This document shows, piece after piece, positions 44,266-56,502 of a DNA stretch of 64,000 nucleotides (the stretch's first letter is position 1; each line of letters begins with the position of its first letter). Location of the stretch: NCBI RefSeq assembly GCF_037975245.1, contig NC_092577.1, forward strand, positions 21,388,898-21,452,897, given 5' to 3'. The translations under genes and the position numbers were made by a program. The notes beneath the pieces are model-generated. The model did not search any database, had not been told where the DNA came from, and was given only the letters and a program-made list of their open reading frames with translations. The stretch is from Apostichopus japonicus (Eukaryota; Echinodermata; Holothuroidea; Aspidochirotida; Stichopodidae).

Positions 44266-46984
44266 ATTGGACCATTAGCTTGTGTATCATGTGAACATGT
44301 ATAAAGTTATTGATTGACCTTTTACAGAGAAATCTGGTGATTGTCATGATATGACAACATTTCACAGCTTTTTATTTTTAAACAAGAGCCGAGGGTTACG
44401 TGATTCCTTGCCTTTGGTATTAAAATCATCAGATAAATGAAAGGTCAATTAATTATTCCTCAAAATAATAGGGACCATATACTCATTAGGACTTACATAT
44501 ATGCCTATATCTGTGTTGCACATATGGCCAAATGCACTGTATATCCCAACTGTACAATTTGTGATAAAAGGCCACAGGTAGTGATAATCACTTTTATATT
44601 TTTCACTCCATTTCTTTAGTGGCTTCTTAATTGGTTTCGCCATCTTAGATTGATTCCCCCCCCCCCACCCCCAAAGAAAAATTGAAATATGGTGGAAAAA
44701 TGTAGGCCTAATAAAATGTTTAAATTTTGTCTTAACCCTATGCTACTGTCAGAGCTATAGTTTTTTCTCTTAATGTGATGTTTTAATCATTCAGTCCATA
44801 CTCATAACACTCATTAGTTTTTGGCTAGGACTACACACATTCGAGATTTGGACGCAATTTCCTGATATTCTGATATCTGTGATGACGCAAAACAAGTTTG
44901 GAATAGACCTAGACTAGGCCTAACGTTAGTAATATTAGCCTAGGCTAGTATTTATATCACCCACATCGGAATTGTACAGAAAGTAACAGACAGATAGACA
45001 TACATGCACGATCACAATAGCTAACACCAGTACACAAATATGATCTAAACAACCAGGGAGGCTTCCTTACCTGTCAGATTAAGAAGACGTGTGTACGGTT
45101 GTTTCTGGCAGAAAGGATTGTGTGGTAGATGGTCCTGATGTAGAAGACTGTCTCGGATGTGTGGTACATGCTGGTCCTGGCTGATCAATCACTTCATTTC
45201 TGGTTTGTGGAAACAACAAAACCAATATAGAATATTCAAAAAAATAATGTTTGTGTGGGCATTTGCATGAGTGTATGTAAACAAGCTAAAGCTAAGACAG
45301 TATTGCATAGATTCCTCTCACTTCTTCAAGGAAACAAAAATATGTGTCCTACAAAAGCCTGTCAAAATCTAACCCCGCCCACTTGATCAAGCTAGGGCCA
45401 TATGCAGACTAAAATTCAGGCCGCCTCATACCTGAGATGTAATGTAAATTAAGGAAACCAAGCCATATATATGGGTACTTTGATGGACAGGTCACGTTGT
45501 GAGAGTTACTGGTGGGCAAATTTAATATACATACAGAATTTTTTTCAAAATTTACATTCACCCTCGGTGTGAGAATGAGGCAAACTTACTATGATGTAAC
45601 AGATAATGACCAGTCAACTAATACAAAGAAGTAATATTACACAGTGGCTAAGTACCACATGATATAAGTCGACTGTCAAAATAAATTTTGATTTAAATGA
45701 AGAGTTATAAGGTTGTGTAGGAACTGTCAGTCTCAGAAATTCATCAAATAGTCTACAAAAACATTTTCTACCTCCTTCAGGAACTAGCCAACACAATTGT
45801 TGCTATCTAAAGCATATGAGATAAGATGTCTCAGAGCTGACAATTAAGCTGCAAAACCACCAGGAAGGGGGGGGGGGTGGGTTCTTGCTTACATCTAGCC
45901 CTGAATATATGTGTGCATTCATGTTCAGCTTTCTATGATCCAAGAGACCTGCACAGAATGTCTTCTTTGCAGGTTGCATCTGCTACCACTTCACCTACAA
46001 CAGGCTCTTACAAGTTTTTCTTCTCCATGAAACTAAATGCAGTAGTCTGTTCTAAACTAGGCTAAACACCATGGCCTACTATTGTTTTGATTAATAACCA
46101 TTGATAGTTCTCAAAAGAATGTAAATTTTTAGCCCATTGTTTTTCTATCAACCTATGGTTTGTATGAGGTTTACAAATGAGCAATATTAAAAATATCTGA
46201 TCAATTATTAGCTAAATTACCTTATACCAGAGCAGCTTTGTCGATGTTCATCAGCCTTGTCTCGGGTATGTCGACCCCACAGCCAAAGCACTCCTGCATA
46301 GTGTCATCTACTATGGGCTGCTCACCAGCGTCATCCTAAATGGCCAAATCAATATAAGTACATCAATGTAAAAAAAAAAAATAAAACAGAAGCTATTTAA
46401 TTAAGAAGTGAAAGCATGAAAATTAAGAAATCTGAAATTTGTGATCCCTTGTCTTTACAATTATTTTCTACTGACTTTCATTGAGCTCCTCTAAAATATA
46501 ACTGCTAACACACGTGTGTGTATTTGAATGACAGTGTTAAGTACAAGCCCTCTCGCAAGTGACCTCCTCAGTGAACTTCACATCAGACACCAGGTATCAG
46601 ACATGTATCATTGAAAACATCTACAATCTATCAGCTTATTTAAAGTTTACAAGTTTTAAGTTGTGCTCCTGCTTACACAATTATTAGTCTTAGACTTTAT
46701 TATAGTATAGTATCCTGAAGGCACTGTATAACAAGTATCTAGTAACCTTCAGTACTGGACTAATGTAATTTGATCTCCACAAATGCAATAGCAAATATGT
46801 AAAAATCATCACTATAAAAGACCTATCCCAGTGTGAACTTGAAGGTTGTTTAATTCATTCAGTTGAAAGTACAGTTTTAGTTTATATATTCTGCTTTCTA
46901 CTTCTTTTAAGCGCAGATGACATTTAATCTTCAACATAAAGTAATAGGGATCATAATCACTACATGCATATCCTGCCAACTATC

Positions 46985-47061
46985 AAGATCTCCATTAACA
47001 TTTCTACATTGAGCATTTCCACAAGATCTCCCTTAACGTTTCGGCATTGAACTTTTCCACC
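46985..47061. repeat. Two-copy 38-bp tandem repeat
   Basis: agatctcc(a/c)ttaac begins at 46,986 and 47,024, each followed by a similar ...ttgagcatttccac-like end, in an intron of the host-like gene. Confidence 0.6.
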
Positions 47062-48478
47062 ATGAAGTTCCTGCTTGAGGACAGTAGGATAGATCCAAGG
47101 TATTCCCTGCATATAGCAAGAGGTGACTAAAAGGGAGGACTTGTTATACTGTTTCAACATGAAGAAACCATTTATTTATGTGTTGATGTGTCATTAAACT
47201 GTCTACCTACCTGTCTACCTACCTGCCTACATACACAGTTAATGCACACAGGTTTTGCTCAGTTGTACTATATTGACCACATGCCATAATCATCCAATTC
47301 TAGCTGTTGAAGAACCATTTTGACTATATGACCCCAACAAGACACAAATGTGTGTCATGATTCATCGCATTTTATATTATTTCAATTCTTCTTAAAAATA
47401 ATCTTCACAATTTTGAATTGTCAAGGATGCAAAATTCATAAACAACTATGTAATATTTTAAGTAATATAACATTACAATTGTAAATGATAGCACTACTTG
47501 GCATCTAAATCATTTGATGTAAAATATCAACACATCCTCCCGTTCTCGCAAATTAAACAAACACCAAATTTACACCTTAGAAAATTCAAATGCTTTTTCC
47601 ACTGGCACACAATGCATTTTGTTCCAGTCAGTCGCTAATCCAATAATAAAACCACAAAAAACCATAAATACCATGACATAAACATCTCTTCATTCCACTC
47701 TAGATAGCATCCCAATGCCCTAGCTAATTAGTGTAAATTCGGATTCCTGGGAATTAGGGGTTGGCATATTTTTGGGGTCTAAAGTTATTGGAAGGAGATT
47801 GTGATAGGAGAATAATAAAATGAGAAAATCCACTGATACGATGACAATATTCAGCACCAAAAACATCAGGATTCTTGTATGGGCAACATACAAGTCACAT
47901 ATGACCTCTGCAGACACTTGCGTTAGAAACGCCAGTTGTTGCGATTACAAGGTTTTCGTTTTTTGACCTCTGTTGACCTCAAACAACCTTGGGACACCAC
48001 CAAAAATAATACGCTTCTTGTCCTTTGACCTAAAATCCCTGGTCAACAATATTACAGACTTACTATTAAGAAAATTCAACTTGTATAGGAGAACAAGCAT
48101 TTTGCATATTTTTAAAATGATTAGTGTGTATTTTCACAAAATGGTAACGAGAACACCGATGGTGCTTTAGCTCGATCATACTACTGTATGTATCGGCCAA
48201 GAAGCACTAGCCAAAGGCTAAAACTGACCCCTAGATGACTTTTTGGCCTGAATTCCGAAATGTAACCATTCATTGGCCAATTATGGTTCTGGCAATATAC
48301 CATGGCTATCCATTTCAATCTGCTGAAGGAACATTTTGTAGTTGTCACCCCACAAGTAGCGGATTTGGGCCGAAATGACCAGTTATATGACCTTTCACCA
48401 GAAATTCTTGACAGATTGATATATACCTACACATAGACATAGATAGTGCACCACGATATCACAATAGCTCACACCAGT

Positions 48479-48662
48479 GCTTTTTACGTGACCCGTCGAA
48501 CGGGATACAAAACGTCACGGCCAAACGGCACTACCAAACCACCCCATTCTTACAAACGAAACGCCCAACCACCCACTGAAACATTCAAAAAACCACAAAA
48601 GGACGACCAGCACGCAGCGAAACAAAACAGCCTTCCCCAGCACACCACCGTCCAAAAAATAT
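48479..48662 (-). mobile_element. LINE copy F, 184-bp tail with 11-bp target duplication
   Basis: 3' UTR fragment with hairpin CCCGTTCGACGGG. Flanked by ctcacaccagt at 48,468-48,478 and 48,663-48,673. About 55 bp present in copy D between the aaacgaaac and gcccaacc blocks is missing. Confidence 0.9.
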
Positions 48663-49164
48663 CTCACACCAGTATATTGGTAGTATATGACAGTCACTGA
48701 GAAAACTGCTATAATACCACCAGATTTAAGTATCTACCAAGGCCAGTATACGTTGCAACATAAACCAGTAACAAGTCAATAACACAAGCAATCAAACAAA
48801 GCAATCCAATTAAACAAAGCAGCTCTTTAGTATGATTCAAAGAAATGAGATTGCATCTTTCACTTTTCCTACATGTCACCATACTAGGATAAGAATTATT
48901 GCAAATACTACTAACCAGCTCTGAGATGTCCAATTCTCTCTGGATCGGCCGTAAAAAGATAAATGTCTGATTGGCAACAGCCTTCAAGTTGGCCACGCTG
49001 TATCCTCCACCGGGGGGCAATGGAATCACTTCTATCTCCTTTGTCCTTGCAAACTGAAACCCTCCGGCATCCCGCAGTTTGGGAAACTCATTGAACAGGG
49101 TCTCCCGCAGCCATGGCAGCATCAAGACTAAGCTTCTTGTGGCCAAGGCCCGCAGCCTTCAAGA

Positions 49165-50991
49165 CTTTTTTTTATGTCAGGGATTCTCTATTTCTTTAAA
49201 AAAGAATGAACATATTGGGAACTAGAGCACCAATGGTGCAGAGCTCATACCAAATATGTAACCTGTACAATTACAATGATGAATAACAATGCCTATTTTA
49301 CTTTTGACTATTACTAAACTAACAGTTATTATATGCCAAAACCTGATATTTCCACAATACAAAATGACAGATTTCTTGTGATTTCTCATAATGATTTCAA
49401 ATGCCTCAGAGGGGAATGAATGATGACTGTGGGAAAAGAAGCATTTTTAGTGTTTTCATAATATGACCACTCGATGACCAATGACGAAAAATCCCTGGAA
49501 ACCACTCAGTGATTAACACTACAATAGTATCTATATGACAAACAATGAAGATTGCCATAAACACTGTAGGAAGAATAATGTTCGGTGTTTTCATGAAATT
49601 ACCAAAAATGACCACTTAGATGACAACTGACCCTAAATCCCTGAATGAAGACCAACCCAACCATCATGACAAACACACGGGATTCTGCACTTAAATCTGT
49701 ACAAGCATTTTGGGTATTTCCATACAATGACCCAAAGTTTCCTGAATCACAGGTCACAAAATTGAAGCAAAGATATGAAAGAAGACATTCATTAACTTCT
49801 TTTTTTAAAATATCAACTTCCATTTTCAAATACAGAGGTATGAAAAATCAACAAATGCCCCCCCCCCCCCTGACGTCGGCGGGTGTGGACAGATTAACTG
49901 AATGTAGTTAATCAGGTTAACAGAAAAACACAGGGCGTTAAAGACTCAAAATTTGGGATGTAGGGTTTTCACATACGCTCTTTTCATCTGTACAGGTTTA
50001 AACCTTTGCCTGTATTGGTTTCCACATGCAAAAAGTATATTTTATAGAAAGCTGAGACATAAAGCAGTCCAAAAATTTTATTTTTACATAGTGGGTGACA
50101 ACCGGTTTATGTTTTTGCCATGGAATCTTAGTTTTATGTTCCAGTCGTTTCTTTTGTAGAGGAGGAATATTAAGTATTGTACACAATCGGGACTTTCTTG
50201 ACGTAAGGAATATTAGGTATTGTACAGGCAAAGGGTTAAATGCAATCCGCTGCAGGTCTATTGTCCATATGATAACAAGGAAGTCTATAGACCAACTTGG
50301 GGGAGGGGGTGAAAGTCACTAAGAGTATGAAAATAAATTGTCATCATAAGCAGCATCTACATGCAGATACTATAGTAGGTGAAGCCAAACAGACAAAGTT
50401 TAGGGTGGTTGACGACCTGTTCTTTTTTTTTGGCATATGGTGCAAACAGATTGGAGACATGCCTATCTGTGTGGAGATTAGAAAAAAAAACCCACTAAAG
50501 CCAATATAGTCACAGTGTCACATTAAATGGAGCTTTACAGGTCACTTTTCAAGTTACTAGGTCAGAAACAGGCGAAGTACCCTCACTCGACCACTTTTTG
50601 TCCGTAATTATATACCACCAGGCACCACCTTACGGCTTGACGTTTCCTTGAATGGATTGATATTATTGCATATTTCCACAGAATTGTCAAAATTGACAAT
50701 ATCGCAAAATAATCCAATTAAATTCACTGTTTGACCCAAATATGACCATTTAGGATCATAACAACCCCTAGATGACCTTGGCCTAAAATACCTGAGAAAA
50801 ACTTTTTTTTTGGTGTATTCACAAGAGAAGTTAATGAAATTCCTCTTCCATATCTTTGCATGATTTGTCAGTTAGTATTCAGATCCAGGTCTTAATTTGT
50901 TACAGATTGTTAAAATAAAAGTATATGTTTTGGACTTCTTTTGTATTAGACAGGTTCTCGTGGACCCCCCACCCCCACATGTGACAACATG
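49165..50991. other. Non-coding stretch with one dispersed repeat
   Basis: No supported gene. TGACC-rich degenerate repeat at 49,430-49,720, the poly-C repeat at 49,807-49,936, and otherwise unique DNA. Confidence 0.45.
49807..49936. repeat. Dispersed repeat with poly-C core, copy 1
   Basis: aaatatcaacttccattttc...gaggtatg, then C13, then tgacgtcggcgggtgtggac and a near-palindromic gtagttaatcaggttaac. Same arrangement as 58,289-58,445, which has about 40 extra bases before the poly-C. Confidence 0.85.
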
Positions 50992-51065
50992 TGCTATTTA
51001 CGTGATCCGCCATGCGGGATACAAAACGTCACGGCCAAACGGCACTACCGAACCATCCCATTCTG
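50992..51065 (-). mobile_element. LINE copy G, 74-bp 3' tail
   Basis: Matches the last ~74 bp of copy D with hairpin CCCGCATGGCGGA (last pair lost). No target duplication seen. It is followed by aacaagagcccaaggg, which also occurs in related form at 44,384 (aacaagagccgaggg). Confidence 0.75.
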
Positions 51066-51179
51066 AACAAGAGCCCAAGGGCACTGTGGTTCCTTGCGTA
51101 GGGGTATATGACAATACACATAATATTATCAAGCAAGATTGGGTTAAAATAGTCAAGTAATTGTGGTCCTACATGTACC

Positions 51180-53690
51180 CATAAAGTAACCAACACTAAT
51201 CACTATAGCCAACACTTTTGTGATCACAAATTGTGATCGGATTATGATGAAAATGCACTTTTGAGATCTCAACATGGCGTCGAAAATGTAAGAGATATAA
51301 GGTCACCTATAAGCAGGTCTTTGAACTTGTATACATAACTGCACACACAAAGGTCACCCGGAGGTCAACCAATTGACCTTTTTGATCGGTGACACCTAAA
51401 TAGAGCATCAAAACTGTAAAAATTCAAACATTTTTCTTTGCCCATTTTTCCCCCCAAAATACTACCTTTTTAACATTAATAACTTTGCACACGAAGGTCC
51501 CACGGGGGTCAACCCATTGACATTAATGATCAGAAGGTACCTTTGACATCTTTAAATAGCATGGAAACTGTAAAAATCCCCAAAACAAGTAAAGGTCACC
51601 AGAGGTCAAATTGAGGTCAAAGGTCACCCAGATGCGGGTTGACAATTGGATTACATTGAAGCAATTTCCAACCCTAACGGACAATTCGTTCTCAAGTTAT
51701 CGCCAAAAAACTAGTTTTTTATCATTAATTGACCTTTGGTGACCTCGGATCACATGACCGTAAAGTTTTAAAATATTCCCCTATACCATTTGCAACTTCT
51801 CCCAAAATATGAACCGTGACACACCTTGGCACTGGGAGTTATTGCACTAAATGTCTGAAAATTAACTTTGACCTCATATAACTGAGTCCACAAAGGGTCA
51901 CCTTGGGTCAACTCATTGACATTTTAGATCGGTGTGACGTGAATATAGCATCAAACTATAAAAATTCAAACATTTTTGTCTTTGCCCATTTTCTCCCCCC
52001 AAAATACTATTTTTTAAACATTAATTGACCTTTGGTGACCTCGGATCACAACTTGTCCAAAATATCAACCATGTCACACCTTGGCAATGGGGGTTATTGC
52101 ATTAAATATCTGAAATTTAACTTTGACCTTGTATAACTTCGCACTCGATGGTCACACGGGGGTCAACCTATTGACATTTATGATCAGAAGGTACCTTTGA
52201 CATCTGAAAATAGCATCGAAACTGTGAAAATCCCCAAAACAAGTAAAGGTCACCAGAGGTCAAATTGAGGTCAAAGGTCACCCAGATGCGGGTCGACAAT
52301 TGGATTACATTGGAGCAACTCACAACCCTAACGGACAATTTGTTCTCAAGTTATCACAAAAATACGTTTTTTATCATTAATTGACCTTTGGTGATTTCGG
52401 ATCACATGACCGTTAAGTATGAAAATATTCCCCTATACCATTTGCAACTTGTCCAAAAATATCAACCATGTCACACCTTGGCAATGGCGGTTATTGCATT
52501 AAATATCTGAAATTTAACTTTGACCTTGTATAACTTCGCACTCGAAGGTCACACGGGTCAACCCATTGACATTTATGATCAGAAGGTACCTTTGACATCT
52601 GAAAATAGCATCGAAACTAAAATTCCCCAAAACAAGTAAAGGTCACCAGAGGTCAAGGTCACCCAGATGCGGGTTGACAATTGGATTACATTGAAGCAAT
52701 TTCCAACCCTAACTGACAATTCGTTCTCAAGATATCGCCAAAAAACTAGTTTTTCATCATTAATTGACCTTTGGTGACCTCGGATCACATGTCTGGGAGT
52801 TTTTTTCTTTGCCCATTTTCTCCCACAAAATTCTACTCGTTAAGTTTGAAAATATTACCCTATACCATTTGCAACTTGTCAAAAAATATCAACCGTGTCA
52901 CACCTTGGAACTGGGAGTTATTGCATTAAATGTCTGAAAATGAACTTTGACCTTGTATAACTTCGCACACGAAGGTCACAGGGGTGTTAACCCATTGACA
53001 TTTTTGATCGGAAGGTACCTTTGATATCCAAATCTACCATCGAAACCAAACATTTTCTTTTCGTTCGTTTCCTCCCTAAATAAGCACATTTTTTCTAATG
53101 TGACCTTTGACCTTGGTTTCAGATGTAGTTTTATCTTCTGATTACAAAAAACAAAACGACAAGTCTGTACAGCCATTCTAACTCCCACCGAAAAACTTTG
53201 CACAAAAAGGTCACACGGGGTCAACCCATTGACATTTATGATCAGAAGGTACCTTTGACATCTGAAAATAGCTTCAAAACTGTCAAAATCCCCAAAACAC
53301 GTAAAGGTCACTTGAGGTCAAGGGTCACCAAGATGCGGGTCCACAATTGGATGACATTGAGGCAACTCCCAACCCAAACGGACAATTCGTTCTCAAGTTA
53401 TCGCAAAAATACTACTTTTTTTATCATTAATTGACCTTTGGTGACCTCGGATCACATGACCGTTAAGTTTGAAAATGTTCCCCTAACCAGTTCACAACTT
53501 GTCCCAAAATATCAACCTTGTCGCACATTGGCACTGGGAGTTATTGCAGTTTTAATATTTTATGTTTTTGGACCATAACTGACCTTTGGTGACCTTTGTG
53601 GGCACCAAAAACAATAGGGCACACCTTCTCCATATGGCGGATCTATAGTCCAAATTTAGCCTCAATCCAACATTCCCTTATTGAGCAAGT
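51180..53690. repeat. Irregular repeat array rich in AGGTCA half-sites
   Basis: Modules recur in the same order: ttgacctttggtgacctcgg at 51,729, 52,025, 52,381, 52,765 and about 53,430; agatgcgggt(t/c)gacaattgg at about 51,630, 52,286, 52,666 (a variant near 53,332). Spacing is about 300-665 bp, so units of roughly 380 and 660 bp alternate. AGGTCAAAGGTCA (direct repeat spaced by one) is exact at 51,614-51,626 and 52,268-52,280. No open frame of interest. Confidence 0.85.
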
Positions 53691-53755
53691 GTCACAGACA
53701 CACACACACGCCAACCTGACTGCATAGGTTCCTTTTGCTAAAGCAAGGAACCAAA

Positions 53756-56502
53756 AACGAAACCCAGGTCAAGCGAGCCAAAAAAACATCATACGCCCGC
53801 CGACCTGCAGCGACAAAAAACCACCAACACCCCCCCCCCCCCACAGAAACATTCGAAAAACTACAAAAGGACGACCCGCACGCAGCGAAACGAAAAACCC
53901 CTCCAACACACCACCGTCCAAAAAAGGCAGCCAGAGACAAACGGCGAAAATCGCCTTCAACTTCAAGGCGAATGTCAGACTTCACCGCCTCCAGGACTGC
54001 CTGCCAACCGGCAACCTTCCCACTAAAAACCACATCACATCTATTCCGCCAAACATGTTTTTTCAAAATAGAGCAAACAAAAATACTGCGATGCAACACA
54101 GCAATCGAACAAACTGGAGGGTGTACCCCATATAATATAAATCCCTCTCCTACCGACCATGAACGGTCTCCCGTTACACGGTCGGTCCAGATCTGGAACC
54201 ACTCCCATAAGTTTAAAACAAAGCAACAATGCCAAAAAACATGAGCGGTACTCTCTAAGCTGTCACAGCCGGTCCTTGGGCACAGTCCATCACCCAATCG
54301 CCAATGATACCTTTTAAGGTTGGTCACCAAGGCACCGTGTGCAATTCTCCATGCAAGATCACGGAGCCTGCAACCATTCAGCCTCGAATGCACCGAACGC
54401 CATACTTCGGCAGAATGACGTCCCCGTACAAAGATTGCATTCAAGGCCGTATCCCGCAAGGAACTGTGAACGAGGGCCGGCTGTGACAGGTCAACAGGGG
54501 GCAACTCAATCAGAGCGGAGGAAATGACACGCACCACCCTGTATGGAGTACTACTATGCGGTTTTCTGTTGCTAAACAGCGCCGGGACCCATCGACGCAG
54601 GTGCAATCCGCCCCAAAAACGTACAAAATATGAACAAGGCAACCCTGGGTCAGTCACCGCTACAAACAATTGCTTAAATAACAAAGAGGTTAATTTACTT
54701 CGCAGATGAACCACCCGTAGTCCCCCTTCTCCAGTTTTTGGTACAATACCGCCCTCTTGACCAGCTCTGTACCACCCGACCAAATGAATGAAAATATCGC
54801 TCTCTCCAACCGCACTAGGACGCGGTGCGGAATTGGGTACACCGCCCCCGGGACAAGATGGGCGAAACAAAACGATTAATGACGGTGACTTTCCCCAAGA
54901 TCGAAAGCCAGCGGGTGCCAAATGTTTCGAGCCTGCTCTCAAATACCTCAGCCCTCTCCGTTCCAGGTGACACCACAAGGTGCATCGTAGCCGAACCATA
55001 TAGCATTAATTTTGATATTCTGATCCGACCACACCGCACCGAATGGTAAATCTCTGTATCTCCAGCTACCAAGATGAAGGCCCTTTGTCTTTCCCGGATT
55101 CAACTTCGCCCCGGTAGCTCTCTCAAAGATAGATAAATCCTGCGAGAGGGCACGAAAGGAGCCCAGACTCGAACACACGTGACGTCATGGTTATATTGAA
55201 TGCATTTAACTTTGGCACCCCTTGGCACAACGAATGGGGCAAGTCTGGAATCCGTTTCCAGAAGACGAGAGAGCGACTCGCTAAACAAAACATAAAGTTA
55301 TGGAGACAGAGGGCACCCCTGGCGCACCCCCTCTCTACGTCAAAAACCTCCGAACAAAACCCATTTACGATTACAGAACTGAAAGTTTCCTGATACAAAA
55401 CAGAAATCCATTCACGAAAATTTTGATGCATCTGAAACGTCTCCAAAACCTTCATTACAAAAACGCGATCCACCATGCCAAATGCCTTCTGCTGGTCAAG
55501 AGACACCAATGCACATGGCAGATCACGCTCAATAACAAATTCGGTCAAGTTCAGCTGGATGCAATGACCCTTCACTGCACAAGTCTGGAGATCACCCACA
55601 AGATGTGGCATAGCCAGTGCAAGGCGGTTGCACAAAGCCTTAGCCAGCAACTTGTAGTCCACATTCAACAAGGTGATCGGACTCTTGTTATGAGGATCCA
55701 AGACTTGGGCAGCAAAGTAATCATGCCCAGACGTTGACTTTGGTTTAACAGTCCGTTTTGGAAGGCGTCTTCGAAGACGGCTGTGATGTCGGGTCCTATT
55801 ATTGCCCAGACGGCCCGGTAGAACTCCCTCGGAAGCCCGTCCGAACCCGGGGAATTGCCATTCTTCATCCTCGAAAGCGCCTTCCAAAGCTCAACAGTGG
55901 TTATTCCGCCCCCAAAATATCATTGACATCGTGGGGAACGGTTTCTAACATTCCCATCAACAAATCGGCCTGTGCCGACAAGTCGACATTGCCACGCGTA
56001 AACAATTTCCAATAATCTTTATATACACGGACAATGCCGTGAAGGCCACTAGCCACGGTCCCATCAGTAGCGCGCACAGATGGGACGCGTCGGTCACCCG
56101 CCAATGAGCTTTACGGACTGATAAAACCTCAGTGATGGGCGCTCCTCGGCTTCCACCGCTTCGACGCGGGCCCTGACGCGGGCACCGTGGTACTTTTCAT
56201 CTACATATGTCTGCAAAGCGATGACAGCCGAAGGGTCGCCAAACCTGACCTCCGCGCACAGCTTCGATAATTTTTCTCTTCGACGCCGTGCGCGGGTCAC
56301 GCAATACTGACTTGCGTAGCGTTTCATGCGCAACTTCACATCATCCCACCATTGGGATGTAGAGGCAAAGGCCGGCGTCAATGTTTGTCATCCTTTGTAC
56401 CTGGTCTCGAAACCTTGGCGGAACTGTGCCTCACCAAGAATCCGACAGTTAAGCATCCATAGGCCCCGCCCGATCGGGAAAAAAAGGCCGATTGGGAGCA
56501 TA
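53756..56502 (-). mobile_element. LINE copy B, large defective copy
   Basis: Minus strand ORF2 from the end of the endonuclease region to the C-terminus, broken into at least five frames. At the upper end the sequence homologous to copy A jumps at about 56,480 from A-position 480 to 849, a deletion of about 369 bp, and stops at 56,502. The 3' UTR end with the hairpin is missing; homology starts at aaacgaaacccaggtc (53,756). A poly-C run lies at 53,829-53,841. Confidence 0.88.
53862..56450 (-). pseudogene. LINE ORF2 pseudogene (RT and C-terminal domain)
   Basis: Frames in 5' to 3' order: 56,381-56,094 (linker after the endonuclease), 56,104-55,901, 55,887-55,123 (RT: NGNSPGSDGLPREFY in a shifted frame, DYKLLAKALCNRLA, LVSLDQQKAFGMVD), 55,288-54,948 and 54,999 to about 53,862. 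The catalytic box reads YNHD instead of YADD (about 55,190), and the first catalytic Asp block survives as SLDQQKAF. The C-terminal zinc motif CPRTGCDSLESTAHVFWHC is at about 54,215-54,280. Clearly dead, but useful for aligning copies A and C. Confidence 0.85.

Larger units (their letters stand above)
43330..49164 (-). pseudogene. Exons of a host-like spliced gene, probably a pseudogene
   Basis: Four candidate exons with GT-AG ends on the minus strand: 49,164-48,916; 46,335-46,228; 45,199-45,071; 43,431-43,330. Exon 1 encodes FPKLRDAGGFQFARTK, EVIPLPPGGGYSVANLK and IFLRPIQRELDISEL, a block I know from large uncharacterised invertebrate and fish proteins, often annotated G2E3/HECT E3-like. Exon 2 encodes QECFGCGVDIPETRL; exon 3 a Ser/Thr-rich stretch; exon 4 ADYVNLIEDAISNDEVTTY. 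Exons 3 and 4 match in phase, but exon 3 has an in-frame TAA at 45,079-45,081, exon 2 to 3 does not match in phase, and exon 1 seems to change frame near 49,100 (AGLGHKKLSLDAAM precedes). No HECT domain is visible. Could be a decayed copy or have missed exons. Confidence 0.45.

Noticed and set aside
53735-54244. Plus-strand 169-aa frame and other plus-strand frames to 56,015
   Set aside because: Antisense shadows of LINE copy B, whose minus-strand protein is recognisable by homology to copies A, C and D.
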